DNA of 64,000 nt from Alviniconcha marisindica. Its lineage: Eukaryota > Mollusca > Gastropoda > Provannidae. Under the pieces are notes generated by a model, which saw only the letters and a list, made by a program, of their open reading frames with translations, searched no databases and was not told where the DNA came from. Each line of letters begins with the position of its first letter. The first letter of the stretch is position 1. The stretch is taken from the NCBI GenBank assembly GCA_018857735.1, contig JABMCL010002254.1, positions 526,001 through 590,000 on the forward strand. Reading direction: 5' to 3'. Made by a program: the position numbers and the translations under genes. Shown here piece after piece: positions 52,901-63,425 of this stretch.

Positions 52901-53132
52901 AGTCTGTCGGCCCGAAATCTTCATAGGCCAGTATTTCTTTGGGTTTGCCGTAGTGAAACAGCAGGTACTGGTTGATCAGTTTCTTGGTTTCGTAGTACTC
53001 GCTGGGAGAGGTGCCCGACTCACGCCGCGCGCCTCCGCACAAACGGTAGGTGGCAAAGACGGCAACTCCCACCGACACTGCCACCGTGCCCACTGCGAAA
53101 TACTTGTGGTCGATTCCAAAAACCGTTGCCAT
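46735..53132 (-). CDS. Membrane-anchored OvoA C-terminal-type methyltransferase (gene level, exons joined)
   Basis: Four exons, 52845-53132, 51572-51787, 50374-50580 and 46735-46920, all phase 0, giving 297 residues and a stop. Residues 10-35 are a hydrophobic segment (KYFAVGTVAVSVGVAVFATY), a likely membrane anchor. The rest matches the C-terminal SAM-dependent methyltransferase of OvoA, which N-methylates the imidazole of 4-mercaptohistidine in ovothiol synthesis: YYETKKLINQYLLFHYG, FPKRCADLC, motif I ALDIGCAVGRSTFELA, GIDYSCAFVD, FEQGDACNLP, LAANLVCRLHHP, TAPYTWLEQF, TWLGG, LPFLIRETARKHQWTVA. The DinB and sulfoxide-synthase domains of full OvoA are absent upstream. Substrate is inferred only. 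Confidence 0.9.
46921..48560. repeat. 40-bp array of splice-acceptor copies before methyltransferase exon 4
   Basis: About 40 copies of 'ctgtgggacagaggggggta' plus 'cacaacagtctgatcacaca'. On the minus strand each unit reads TACCCCCCTCTGTCCCACAG, a pyrimidine tract with AG identical to the real acceptor. Units vary at the 'acac/aaac/agaac' positions; 48040-48560 is heavily eroded. Confidence 0.95.
48600..48890. repeat. CA-rich repeat
   Basis: Interrupted (CA)n with 'cacacatgcatgcacac' words, after a G run at 48602-48612. The rest of this intron (48890-50373) is unique apart from a 29-bp duplicate at about 49535-49585 and a CA run at 49925-50012. Confidence 0.85.
50374..50580 (-). CDS. Methyltransferase exon 3
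   Basis: Acceptor ccttcccag, then NRRKTRFEQGDACNLPSSL, GVVLAANLVCRLHHPRQFLQ, APGGIVVITAPYTWLEQFSD and K, donor AAG|GTGAGA. 207 nt. Confidence 0.93.
50600..50870. repeat. Retroelement-like tail and 39-bp minisatellite
   Basis: 50601-50640 has a (GATT)n run with 'gaaactttatttctcaatgg', like the 3' tail of a retroelement. 50660-50862 has five copies of 'catctcctcatcagagcatg' plus 'aaagatcaccataaacact'. 50875-51571 is intron sequence with no exon. Confidence 0.8.
51572..51787 (-). CDS. Methyltransferase exon 2 (SAM-binding)
   Basis: Acceptor ctgtgtgcag, then TGIPNRALDIGCAVGRSTFE, LARVVEEAIGIDYSCAFVDI and LKAIVPEDI, donor ATT|GTGCGT. Holds motif I of the Rossmann fold. 216 nt. Confidence 0.93.
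51788..52844 (-). other. Methyltransferase intron 1
   Basis: Unique AT-rich sequence, except that 52646-52730 and 52734-52812 are a diverged duplication ('ggcgatttgtcaact' to 'caaattacatc') that ends 33 bases from the exon 1 donor. This may be a first step towards an array. Confidence 0.6.
52845..53132 (-). CDS. Methyltransferase exon 1 with start and membrane anchor
   Basis: MATVFGIDHKYFAVGTVAVS starts the protein; the hydrophobic stretch ends at TYRLCGG. Then SPSEYYETKKLINQYLLFHY and FPKRCADLCFKYYKPT, donor ACG|GTGAGT. The ATG context (gcaacggtt reversed as AACC ATGG) is good. 288 nt. Confidence 0.92.
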
Positions 53133-53850
53133 GGTTTCCGGCTTTGCACTTCACTTTGTGGAGCAGAAACGGTCAATGTTGAGAGGGTTTTCTGTCAGAT
53201 TGTTGTGCGGAATCACGCACCTGTTCCGGTTGTACAGGGGGGGGGCTTACCTAACGTCGATTTACCGAAATAATGCCAAATCAGAACGAATAATATACTG
53301 CGAAACTCTACGCTCTTTTTGTGCAGTTGCCTCCTTCGCCAAGATTCTGAAGCTTTAATTACGTGTAAGCTTTAATTATGTGTAGCTATGGGGGAGGGGG
53401 CTTCCAGGGTTGCGCGTGCCAGGGATCAACTGAGACCCATTGTAGCTCCGCTTGTGAGAACTGTGCTGCAGTGGGTACATTAAACAACCGGCTCTCGTCT
53501 GAATAGGTCTGGCGGACTGAAATCTCAGCTAATTAAAGGTACATTTTCTTGAATGGCTCGTTGGGGGGTAGCGCCCCCCCCCCCCCCCCCCCCCCGGAAA
53601 AACTACGAGAAGAAAAAGAAAAAAACGGAACCCAAAACATTTAGTGGGAGAAAACTGAAATGACTTCGAGTCAGTCCTGTAGTTGTGCGCGCAAAGCCTA
53701 CGAACACAGGGAACTCCGAGCGGCATCGCTTTCCGGCACGTTGATGTCGTAAACCAGTGATTGGAGTTTGGGGAGGAAGGTCACAGTGCACAATTATGAG
53801 TTGTATGGGTGTGTCACGAACACAGGGATGGAATGGGCGTCAGTTGTATC
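53133..53850. other. Upstream region of the methyltransferase gene
   Basis: Probable 5' UTR and promoter for the minus-strand gene; no TATA box could be fixed. A C run of about 22 lies at 53574-53595. Confidence 0.4.
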
Positions 53851-54570
53851 GGTATGTCACAAACACGGGAGAGAGGGGGGGGGGGGGGGGGGCAGTTGTA
53901 TGGTATGTCACAAACACGGGAGGGGGGCAGTTGTATGGGTATGTCACGAACTAGAACGGGGGTGGAAGGGGCGTGAGCTGCATGAGTGTGTCACGAACAC
54001 GGGGGTGGGGGTGGGGTCAGTTGTCACTGACACTCCGAGCATTGCTTTCCGGCACCTTCATCCAGACTCTGCCAGATTTGGTTACGCCACTGAAGGGGCA
54101 CTCCGTTTATCTCAGCGCCCTCCGAAAGGTTCGGGTACTGATAAAACTGTGGAAGCAGCCCACACTCCGAGCATCGCTTTCCGGCAGATGTCGTAAACCA
54201 ATGCTTGGAGTTTGGAAGCAGCCTAGCGCCCAAGCACACACGTAAACATGAGACGCATCCACCCCGGGTAAAAAAAAGAAAAGAGTTCCGTCTCGATTCA
54301 AACGATTGTGGTTTTATTCAGTTGTGCTAGTGTAAACTTTGTTAGCGGCTATAAATGACACGCCTTGTTTTATTTGAGTTGTTTATAACAAACTTACTAC
54401 TGTTTGAGCACCAACAAAAAACTGCTCGTTAGCTCTGGAACGCCCTATGGCGTAACTAAATACGGTAGTGGTTGAAGGAAGGATGTCGTAAACCAGTGCT
54501 TGGAGTTTGGTCAGTTGTACTATGAGTATGTCACGAACACAGGGGAGGAGGGTGCGTCGGTTGTTATGAA
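53715..54570. repeat. Dispersed short duplications and poly-G tracts
   Basis: 'tgtcgtaaaccagtg' plus 'ttggagtttgg' occurs at about 53745, 54190 and 54485. 'actccgagcatcgctttccg' variants occur at 53715, 54030 and 54165. 'gtatgtcacgaacacggg' repeats four or five times over 53808-54010, with a G run at 53876-53892. No gene. Confidence 0.75.
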
Positions 54571-54586
54571 CACCTAGGTGAGGAAT

Positions 54587-54665
54587 AGTAAGTAAACATG
54601 GTGCTTAACGTCCACAGAAACCATAAGGCTTATTAGGGACGGGGAGAAGGGGGGGAAGGGGGCGT
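54587..54665 (-). mobile_element. SINE 3'-end copy
   Basis: 'agtaagtaaacatggtgctt' and 'aaccataaggcttattaggg' repeat the 3' end of the adjacent SINE. A third copy lies at 55015-55075. Confidence 0.65.
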
Positions 54666-54674
54666 GGAGGTGGG

Positions 54675-55012
54675 GGGAAGTAAGTAAACATGGTGCTTAA
54701 CGCCCACAGAAACCGTACGGCTTATTAGGGACGGGGAGAAGAGGGGAAGTGGGTATGGAGGTGGGGGAGAGGGAGGAGATTATATACCTATCGCTACACT
54801 GTCACCACCAGAATGATTCCTGCATTAAGATGGGCAGCGATGAGAGCCATTTTAATGTTTCAGTAGGAAGTGATGGACAAAGTCACAAGACTGTGTCCAC
54901 AGACCACAACCTTTCTGAAGAGAAAGGAGAGCCGAAGCAGATTCGAACCGAGGTCCTTCTGCTTACCAGCCTAACGCCTTCCCGCTAGGCCAAACCGGCT
55001 GACAGCTAGGTG
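54675..55012 (-). mobile_element. tRNA-derived SINE
   Basis: On the minus strand a pol III A box TGGCCTAGCGG (54982-54992) and B box GGTTCGAATC (54940-54949) lie about 33 bp apart, as in tRNA-derived SINE heads. The body runs to a 3' end with 'cgttaagcaccatgtttac' near 54680. It stands in a cluster of 3'-end copies. Confidence 0.75.
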
Positions 55013-55119
55013 AGGTAAGTAAGTAAACATGGTGCTTAACGTCCACAGAAACCATAAGGCTTATTAGGGACGGGCAAGGTGAGGAAGGTGGGGGTTCTTA
55101 TTTAGTAGCAGCAGTCGCC

Positions 55120-56245
55120 ACGTGCCGCTTGACATCTCCTGGTTTTGCCTTTCCTTCAAACTGACGGACTCCGCAGTCTCCTGGTTTTGCCTTTCCTTCA
55201 AACTGACGGACTCCGCAGTCTCCTGGTTTTGCCTTTCCTTCAAACTGACGGACTCCGCAGTCTCCTGGTTTTGCCTTTCCTTCAAACTGACGGACTCCGC
55301 AGTCTCCTGGTTTTGCCTTTCCTTCAAACTGACGGACTCCGCAGTCTCCTGGTTTTGCCTTTCCTTCAAACTGACGGACTCCGCAGTCTCCTGGTTTTGC
55401 CTTTCCTTCAAACTGACGGACTCCGCAGTCTCCTGGTTTTGCCTTTCCTTCAAACTGACGGACTCCGCAGTCTCCTGGTTTTGCCTTTGGGTGCAGGCTT
55501 CCAAACTGACGGACTCCGCAGTCTCGGGCTGAAAGTTTTGCCTTTCCTTCAAACTGACGGACTCCGCAGTCTCCTGGTTTTGCCTTTCCTTCAAACTGAC
55601 GGACTCCGCAGTCTCCTGGTTTTGCCTTTCCTTCAAACTGACGGACTCCGCAGTCTCCTGGTTTTGCCTTTCCTTCAAACTGACGGACTCCGCAGTCTCC
55701 TGGTTTTGCCTTTCCTTCAAACTGACGGACTCCGCAGTCTCCTGGTTTTGCCTTTCCTTCAAACTGACGGACTCCGCAGTCTCCTGGTTTTGCCTTTCCT
55801 TCAAACTGACGGACTCCGCAGTCTCCTGGTTTTGCCTTTCCTTCAAACTGACGGACTCCGCAGTCTCCTGGTTTTGCCTTTCCTTCAAACTGACGGACTC
55901 CGCAGTCTCCTGGTTTTGCCTTTCCTTCAAACTGACGGACTCCGCAGTCTCCTGGTTTTGCCTTTCCTTCAAACTGACGGACTCCGCAGTCTCCTGGTTT
56001 TGCCTTTCCTTCAAACTGACGGACTCCGCAGTCTCCTGGTTTTGCCTTTCCTTCAAACTGACGGACTCCGCAGTCTCCTGGTTTTGCCTTTCCTTCAAAC
56101 TGACGGACTCCGCAGTCTCCTGGTTTTGCCTTTCCTTCAAACTGACGGACTCCGCAGTCTCCTGGTTTTGCCTTTCCTTCAAACTGACGGACTCCGCAGT
56201 CTCCTGGTTTTGCCTTTCCTTCAGACTCACGGACTCCGCAGTGTT
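55120..56245. repeat. Highly uniform 42-bp minisatellite
   Basis: About 26 copies of 'tttccttcaaactgacggac' plus 'tccgcagtctcctggttttg' and cc; one variant patch at 55490-55535. 42 bp is 14 codons, so several frames on both strands stay open for about 400 codons (unit AESVSLKERQNQET on minus). The identity is at nucleotide level in all frames, so no coding claim is made. Confidence 0.93.
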
Positions 56246-56299
56246 CGGACAAGCTGCCACAACCGCTGTCTCGGAAGTGGACACAGTAAGCAACGCGCG

Positions 56300-56855
56300 G
56301 AGGCCCTAGTTCAAAACATTATTCCGTGGGGAGGCTGAATGAGCAGGATAAGAGAGTGTGAGGCGAAAGTTATTCTTTCAGGCACCTGTGGGCAGCTACG
56401 GCAAAACTGCGTCTGCAGCTGTTGTTAGCGACTGAGTGGGAAATCCGCACTGAGCTAGTATAGCCAGCAAGCGCAGACAGCAGACTAAGTTGCAAAACGG
56501 GGAGGGGGGGAGGGGGGGGCTTTTCGGAAATAGGACCCCCAGCGCGTCTGGGTAAACTGTCAGAGCGGTTTCCACGTGTACACAGCCTCTGCGGGCTGCT
56601 CCTCTGACATCGGGTTGAGGAAGCTTGTCTGGAACGTCCTGGTGCTGCCAGAGTGTGCTGTTACAGTATTAGTTACTGTGTGGCAGTGCGGTAGTTATTG
56701 TGTGGCAGTGCGGTAGTTACTGTGTGGCTGTGCGGTAGTTACTGTCAAAGCGGGCTTTGGTTACTGTGTGGCTGTGTGTTGTGTGGTGTTGCCCGCTCCC
56801 CGTGTTGTCCGCTCGTGATGCCAGCACCTCTCAGCTTGTCCCCGTCGTCGGCAGC
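56300..56855 (+). promoter_or_regulatory. Possible promoter and 5' UTR of the 56856 gene
   Basis: GC-richer sequence upstream of the start codon with a short repeat 'gtgtggcagtgcggtagtta' (56680-56740). No TATA element was identified. Confidence 0.3.
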
Positions 56856-56975
56856 ATGAGGAAAAAGAAGCGACTGCTGCTGCTCTTCCTGGCTGGAAGT
56901 GCTCTGCTTGCACTGCTGTATCTGCTCACTTCAGACAGCGAGCTCTGGAACACTGTGCTGCTCCTGGACACTCAA
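56856..56975 (+). CDS. Probable first coding exon of a type II membrane protein
   Basis: MRKKKRLLLLFLAGSALLAL then LYLLTSDSELWNT and LLLDTQ, donor TCAA|GTAAGT, 40 codons in phase 0. A short basic N-terminus followed by one hydrophobic segment is the layout of Golgi type II enzymes such as glycosyltransferases or sulfotransferases. No further exon was found before the right edge, so the family is unknown. Confidence 0.45.
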
Positions 56976-57019
56976 GTAAGTCTTAGCCTGCTGTCGGCCG
57001 CTGTTTCATACATACTTGT

Positions 57020-58190
57020 ACACTGACTCCACACAGCACTGACACCCCACACGACACTGCCACACTGCCTCCACACAGCACTGACACACTGGCTCCATTC
57101 AGCCACGACGCTTCACATAACACTGACTCCACATTGCACTGACACTCCACACAGCACGGACACACTGGCTCTACACAGCACTGACACACACAGCATTGAC
57201 ACGCTGACTCCACACAGCATTGGCACACTGACTCAACACAGCACTGACACAATGACTCCACACGACACTGACACTCCACACGGCACTGACACACTTGCTC
57301 CACACAGCACAGACACACTGGCTCCACACAGCCTAGACACTACACACAGCACTAACACGCTTACTCCACACAGCATTGACACGCTGACTCCACACAGCAC
57401 TGACACTGGCTCCACACAGCAGTGCCACACTGGCTCCACACAGCACTAACACTGATACCACACAGCACTGATATTGACTCCACACAGCACGGACACGCTG
57501 ACTCCACACAGCAATGTCACACTGACTCCACACAGCACTGACACACTGACTCCACACAGCACTGACACACTGACTCCACACAGCACTGGCACTGACTCCA
57601 CACGGAGCACAGGCCCCCATTGAACACTGAACACTGCCAGACACTGAACACAGCCAGACACTGAACACTGCCAGACACTGAACACAGCCAGACAGCACGG
57701 ACACGCTAACTCCACACAGCACTGACACACTGACTCCACACAGCATTGACACTCCACACAGCATTGATACTCCACACAGCACTGACACGCTGATTCCACA
57801 CAGCACTGACACACTGACCACACAGCACTGACACACTGACTCCACACAGCACTGACACACTGACTCCACACAGCACTGACACACTGACTCCACACAGTAT
57901 TGACACTCCACACAGCATTGATACTCCACACAGCACTGACACACTGACTCCACACAGCATTGACACTCCACACAGCATTGATACTCCACACAGCACTGAC
58001 ACGCTGACTCCACACAGCATTGACACTCCACACAGCATTGATACTCCACACAGTACTGACACGCTGACTCCACACAGCACTGACACACTGACTCCACACA
58101 GCACTGACACACTGACTCCACACAGCACTGGCACACTGACTCCACACAGCACTGACACTCCACGCAGCACTGACACACTGACGATGTGAT
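57020..58190. repeat. Compound array of 'tccacacagcactgacac' units
   Basis: About 60 short units (15-24 bp) of 'actgactccacacagcactg', starting about 45 bases after the 56975 donor. 57600-57700 inserts a patch of the next array's unit. Cys-rich frames on the minus strand are artefacts of this repeat. Confidence 0.9.
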
Positions 58191-58459
58191 GACAGGTGAT
58201 CGTGACGATCAAGTAATTCCCGTGATTTGAACTGACGACTAGGAAGAAACTGGTGCTGAAGTGCGTCACTGAGTACGGCCACAGTCACCAAGATCCCGGG
58301 GTCTACAGTCCCACAACTTGAACACGTGGCTCTGGTTGTGCTGACAGCCCGCCATTGTACCCGATTTTCAGGCGCTTTATATGCTCCAGATACTCCAGGC
58401 TGTAAAACCTATAGGTGCGTAATGCAGTCGTCAGTGCTGGAGCCGGCGGAAGTCAAACA

Positions 58460-59530
58460 CGGCCCCCATTGAACACTGAACACTGCCAGACACTGAACAC
58501 AGCCAGACACTGAACACTGGCAGACACTAAACACTGCCAGACACTGAACACAGCCAGACACTGAACACCGCCAGACACTAAACACTGCCAGACACTGAAC
58601 ACTGCCAGACACTGAATATTGCCAGACACTGAATACTGCCAGACACTGAATACTGCCAGACACTTAACTCTGCCAGATACTGAACACTGAACACAGCCAG
58701 ACACTGAACACAGCCAGACACTGAACACTGGCAGACACTAAACACTGCCAGACACTGAACACAGCCAGACACTAAACACAGCCAGTCACTGAACACAGCC
58801 AGACACTAAACACTGCCTGACACTAAACACTGCCAGACACTGAATACTGCCAGACACTGAATACTGCCAGACACTGAACACTGCCAGATACTGAACACTG
58901 AACACTGCCAGATACCGAACACTGCCAGACACCGAACACTGAACACTGCCAGACAGTGAACACTGCCAGACACCGAACACTGCCAGACACCGAACACTGC
59001 CAGATACTGAACACTGAACACAGCCAGACACTGAACACAGCCAGACACTAAAAACTGCCAGACACTGAACACTTCTAGACACTAAACACTGCCAGACACT
59101 GAACACTAAACACTGCGAGGCACTGAACACTGCCAAACATTGAACACTGCCACTGAACGTGACTCTGCCAGACACGAACACTGCCAGACACCGAACACTG
59201 CCAGATACTGAACACTGCCAGATACTGAACATACTGAACACTGACAGATACTGAACACTGAACACAGCCAGACACTGAAAACTGCCAGACACTGAACACT
59301 TCTAGACAATGAACACTGCCAGAAACTGAACACTGACCACAGCCAGACAATAAACACTGAACTGAACACAGCCAGACAATGAACACTGAACACAGCCAAA
59401 CAATGAACACTCTGCCAGACAATGAACACTGAACACAGCCAGACAATGAACACCGAACACAGCCAGACAATGAACACTGAACACTCTGCCAGACAATGAA
59501 CACTGAACACAGCCAGACAATGAACTCTGC
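58460..59530. repeat. ~17-bp array 'cactgaacactgccaga'
   Basis: Roughly 60 units of 'gacactgaacactgccaga' with 'cacagcca' variants. 58195-58460 is unique spacer with no gene. Confidence 0.9.
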
Positions 59531-59559
59531 CAGACGAGGCCAGAACGAGGCCCAGAGCG

Positions 59560-60395
59560 CTCGTGCAGTAACTTCCTTGTGTGTTGATTGTGCGTCAGAA
59601 GCAGTAACTTAACTCCCTTGTGTGTTGATTGTGCGTCAGAAGCAGTAACTTAATTCCCGTGTGTGTTGATTGTGCGTCAGTAGCAGTAACTTAACTCCCT
59701 TGTGTGTTGATTGTGCGTCAGTAGCAGTAATTTAACTCCCTTGTGTGTTGATTGTGCGTCAGTAGCAGTAACTTAACTCCCTTGTGTGTTGATTGTGCGT
59801 CAGTAGCAGTAACTTAACTCCCTTGTGTGTTGATTGTGCGTCAGTAGCAGTAACTTAACTCCCTTGTGTGTTGATTGTGCGTCAGTAGCAGTAACTTAAC
59901 TCCCTTGTGTGTTGATTGTGCGTCAGAAGCAGTAACTTAATTCCCGTGTGTGTTGATTGTGCGTCAGTAGCAGTAACTTAACTCCCTTGTGTGTTTATTG
60001 TGCGTCAGTAGCAGTAATTTAACTCCCTTGTGTGTTGATTGTGCGTCAGTAGCAGTAACTTAACTCCCTTGTGTGTTGATTGTGCGTCAGTAGCAGTTAC
60101 AACTCCCTTGTGTGTTGATTGTGCGTCAGTAGCAGTAACTTAACTCCCTTGTGTGTTGATTGTGCGTCAGTAGCAGTTACAACTCCCTTGTGTGTTGATT
60201 GTGCGTCAGTAGCAGTTACAACTCCCTTGTGTGTTGATTGTGCGTCAGTAGCAGTAACTTAACTCCCTTGTGTGTTGATTGTGCGTCAGAAGCAGTAACT
60301 TAATTCCCTTGTGTGTTGATTGTGCGTCAGTAGCAGTAACTTAACTCCCTTGTGTGTTGATTGTGCGTCAGTAGCAGTTAGTTTCGGTGCAAAGT
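59560..60395. repeat. 41-bp minisatellite
   Basis: About 20 copies of 'gtgcgtcagtagcagtaact' plus 'taactcccttgtgtgttgatt', with few variants (agaagc, gttac). Confidence 0.93.
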
Positions 60396-60529
60396 GCCGT
60401 CCCTAGCTAACTAACACTTGCTTAAATCAGTTCAATGATTTTCATTAAATCAATTCGCGGGTAAACGTTGTGCAAAGGAACGCAACTCCTGTTCATGTAT
60501 TATACTGTGTGTTATTTTACTGGTATCTT

Positions 60530-60605
60530 TTATGCAGTCGTAAGGCAAATTTCTATGTTATTCATAGACAATAAAGATTCTGTATTCTGTACATACTCTC
60601 CTCTA

Positions 60606-60665
<60 letters not shown>

Positions 60666-60690
60666 CACACACACACACGGACACACCAAC
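60530..60690. repeat. Retroelement-like 3' end and (CA)n
   Basis: 'gacaataaagattctgtatt' (60569-60588) resembles the 3' end of RTE-type elements (from memory), followed by (CA)n at 60608-60662. 60690-61060 shows no gene. Confidence 0.55.
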
Positions 60691-61059
60691 AATCACAAGT
60701 GCAAACATAATGATGTTGTCGCAGTTGTTGTCAAAGTTGAATCAGTCGCTGTCAGCTTTCACTCATTGGTTGCTTTTTTTGAACTTTGAGTTTGAGCAGC
60801 TGGCGCGCCATTAACACCGGGACTGTTGCTGTGAGCACGTCTTGTGCAGCCCGCGTGGATCAATGTCGGCCACGTCTTCCCGTGGCCCGCACCGCCGCTG
60901 GACAGGGAGAAGGGATGAAGGAAAGGACAGGGAGAAAGTATTGACAGAAGGGGGGTGGGGAGAGAAAAACGAACGACGTACAATCGTTTGGAGTTGCTGT
61001 CTCAGCGCTGACAGCGGAAGGTAGAGCGGGTTGGCGTGTCGCGGTACTGCACTAGTCCT

Positions 61060-62252
61060 ACCGTGTCCACCCGGGTGGAGGGGGGAGGCATGTCCGAGTG
61101 GAGGAGGGGCCGTGTCCACTCGGGGGAGGGGGAGGGGGGGGCCGTGTCCACTCGGGTGGAGGGGGGGCCGTGTCCACTCGGGTGGAGGGGGGCCGCATCC
61201 ACTCGGGTGGAGGGGGTGTGTCCGAGTGGAGGGGGGGCCGTGTCCACTCGGGTGGAGGGGGCCGCATCCACTCGGGTGGAGGGGGTGTGTCCGAGTGGAG
61301 GGGGGCCGTGTCCACTCGGGTGGAGGGGGGCGTGTCCACTCGGGTGGAGGGGGGCGTGTCCACTCGGGTGGAGGGGGGTGGTCCACTCGGGGGGTGGGGG
61401 GCGGGGGGGGGGGGTGTCTACTCGGGTGGAGGGGGGGGGGCGGCCGTGTCCACTCGGGTGGAGCGGGGGCGTGTCCACTCGGGGTGGAGGGGCCGTGTCC
61501 ACTCGGGGGGGGGGGTGGAGGGGGCCGTGTCCACTCGGGTGGAGGGGGCGTGTCCACTCGGGTGGGGGTTGGTGGAGGGGGGTGGAGGGGGCCGTGTCCA
61601 CTCGGGTGGGGGGTGGGGTGGAGGGGGCCGTGTCCACTCGGGTGGAGGGGGGCGTGTCCACTCGGTGGAGGGGTGGAGGGGCCGTGTCCACTCGGGTGGA
61701 GGGGGGCGTGTCCACTCGGGTGGAGGAGGGGGTTGAGGGGGCCGTGTCCACTCGGGTGGAGGGGCGTGTCCACTCGGGTGGAGGAGGGGTTGAGGGGGCC
61801 GTGTCCACTCGGGTGGAGGGGGCGTTCCACTCGGGTGGAGGAGGGGTTGAGGGGGCCGTGTCCACTCGGGTGGAGGGGGGCGTGTCCACTCGGGTGGAGG
61901 AGGGGGTTGAGGGGCCGTGTCCACTCGGGTGGTGGGGGGGGGGGGCCGTGTCCACTCGGGTGGTGGGGGGCGGGGGGGGGGGGGCGTGTCCACTCGGGTG
62001 GAGGGGGGCCGTGTCCACTCGGGTGGGGGGGGGGGGCCGTGTCTACTCGGGTGGTGGAGGGGGGGCCGTGTCACTCGGGTGGTGGGGGGCCGTGTCCACT
62101 CGGGTGGTGGGGGGCCGTGTCCACTCGGGTGGTGGGGGGCCGTGTCCACTCGGGTGGTGGAGGGGGGGCCGTGTCCACTCGGGTGGAGGGGGGGCCGTGT
62201 CCACTCGGGTGGAGGGGGGGCCGTGTCCACTCGGGTGGAGGGGGGGGGGTAG
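61060..62252. repeat. ~27-bp G-rich array
   Basis: About 43 copies of 'ggggccgtgtccactcgggt' plus 'ggagggg', with G runs of 4-13 all on the plus strand. Pro/Gly-rich frames through it are composition artefacts. A G run at 62326-62348 follows. Confidence 0.92.
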
Positions 62253-62568
62253 CAGTGTGCGACAAAGCCCTGTTCTCACTGACTGTTGACAGTCGGATCA
62301 CTGCACTCAGAGGGGTGAAGGGCGGGAAGGGGGGGGGGGGGGGGGGGGAGGGGACGGCTCGCCAGCTCTACAAAGGCTGAGCCCACATTATAGTACAGGC
62401 GCTTGACGAGAGCGTTTTGCCGCAACCACTCTCCGCCTTTAGCTGCAGCCAGTTCTCACAACCTGGTCATGGCTCCTCCATTCCTCTTCCTCTTCAGTCT
62501 AGGTCTAGGCTTGGCTCGTATATTGCTCGTGGTGATGGTGGTGGTGGTGGTGGTGGTGGTGTGGGGTG

Positions 62569-62638
<70 letters not shown>

Positions 62639-63180
62639 GGAGGGGGAAGAGGACTGCGCGCCGTATAATACCTGGTGTTTGGGGGAGGATACCGATACCG
62701 GTGTGTTGGGGGAGGATACCGATACCGTTGAGGATACCGATACCGATACGGTTCCCGGCGAGGGAGGATTAACGTAGTTTGACTTGACCCGTCTGTCAAC
62801 AAGGGACCTGTCTCCATTCAGTGAAAATTCAACTAGTTGTTGGTTTTCGCAGCTGCCCACAGCCAGAGAGAGGGGGGGTGGTGGGGATGCCGTAGTGGTG
62901 GTGGGGGTGGCTCAAAAGCTGGTGGTGCTGTCGCTGTCTAAAAATACCTGTAGCTGTTTACTTACCGGTGTAGTACGCCAAATTAACTCCCCGTGATAAT
63001 TATTTTATTCCCAGTAAGGCTTGTGTATGCCACTCACCCGAACCAAGCCAAAATTACTCCCCTCACGCTAAATTTGCCACGTCAGCGTCATTTTGGCTCA
63101 TGCAGATTTCGCCAATCTTTCTGGATCTCTGTTAGTTTTTTTGTTTTTGTTCTTTGTATTTTCTCCGAATATTCCGTTTG
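62252..63180. other. Intergenic with microsatellites
   Basis: (GGT)n 62533-62560, (GT)n 62571-62632, and 'gaggataccgataccg' repeats 62685-62750. No gene was recognised. Confidence 0.6.
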
Positions 63181-63425
63181 CACCCCCCGTCCCCTTCACC
63201 CCGCCCCCTTCACCCCGCCCCTTCACCCCCCGGCCCTTCACCCCCCTCGTCCCCTTCACCTCCCCTCGTCTCCCTCTCCCCCGTCCCCTTCACCCCCCCC
63301 GTCCCCTTCACCTCCCTCGTCCACTTCACCTCCCCCGCCCCTTCACCCCCTCGTCCACTTCACCTCCCCCCCGCCCCCTTCACCCCCCCTCCCCCCGCCC
63401 CCTTATCCCCGTCGTCCTCCCTCTT
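63180..63425. repeat. C-rich array 'cccccttcacc'
   Basis: Irregular 10-18 bp units of 'ccccgtccccttcacc', the opposite strand bias to 61060-62252. Confidence 0.88.

Noticed and set aside
55064..56293. 409-residue minus-strand frame with 14-residue repeats
   Set aside because: Several frames on both strands are equally open and copies are identical at nucleotide level, so nothing points to coding selection.
57333..59520. Cys-rich minus-strand frames resembling a keratin-associated or metallothionein-like protein
   Set aside because: Generated by short tandem units (cacacagcactgaca, cactgaacactgcc); no start context, splice sites or stable unit phase.
61030..62380. Pro-rich and Gly-rich frames of over 300 codons
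   Set aside because: Composition effect of the G-rich array; open in most frames on both strands.
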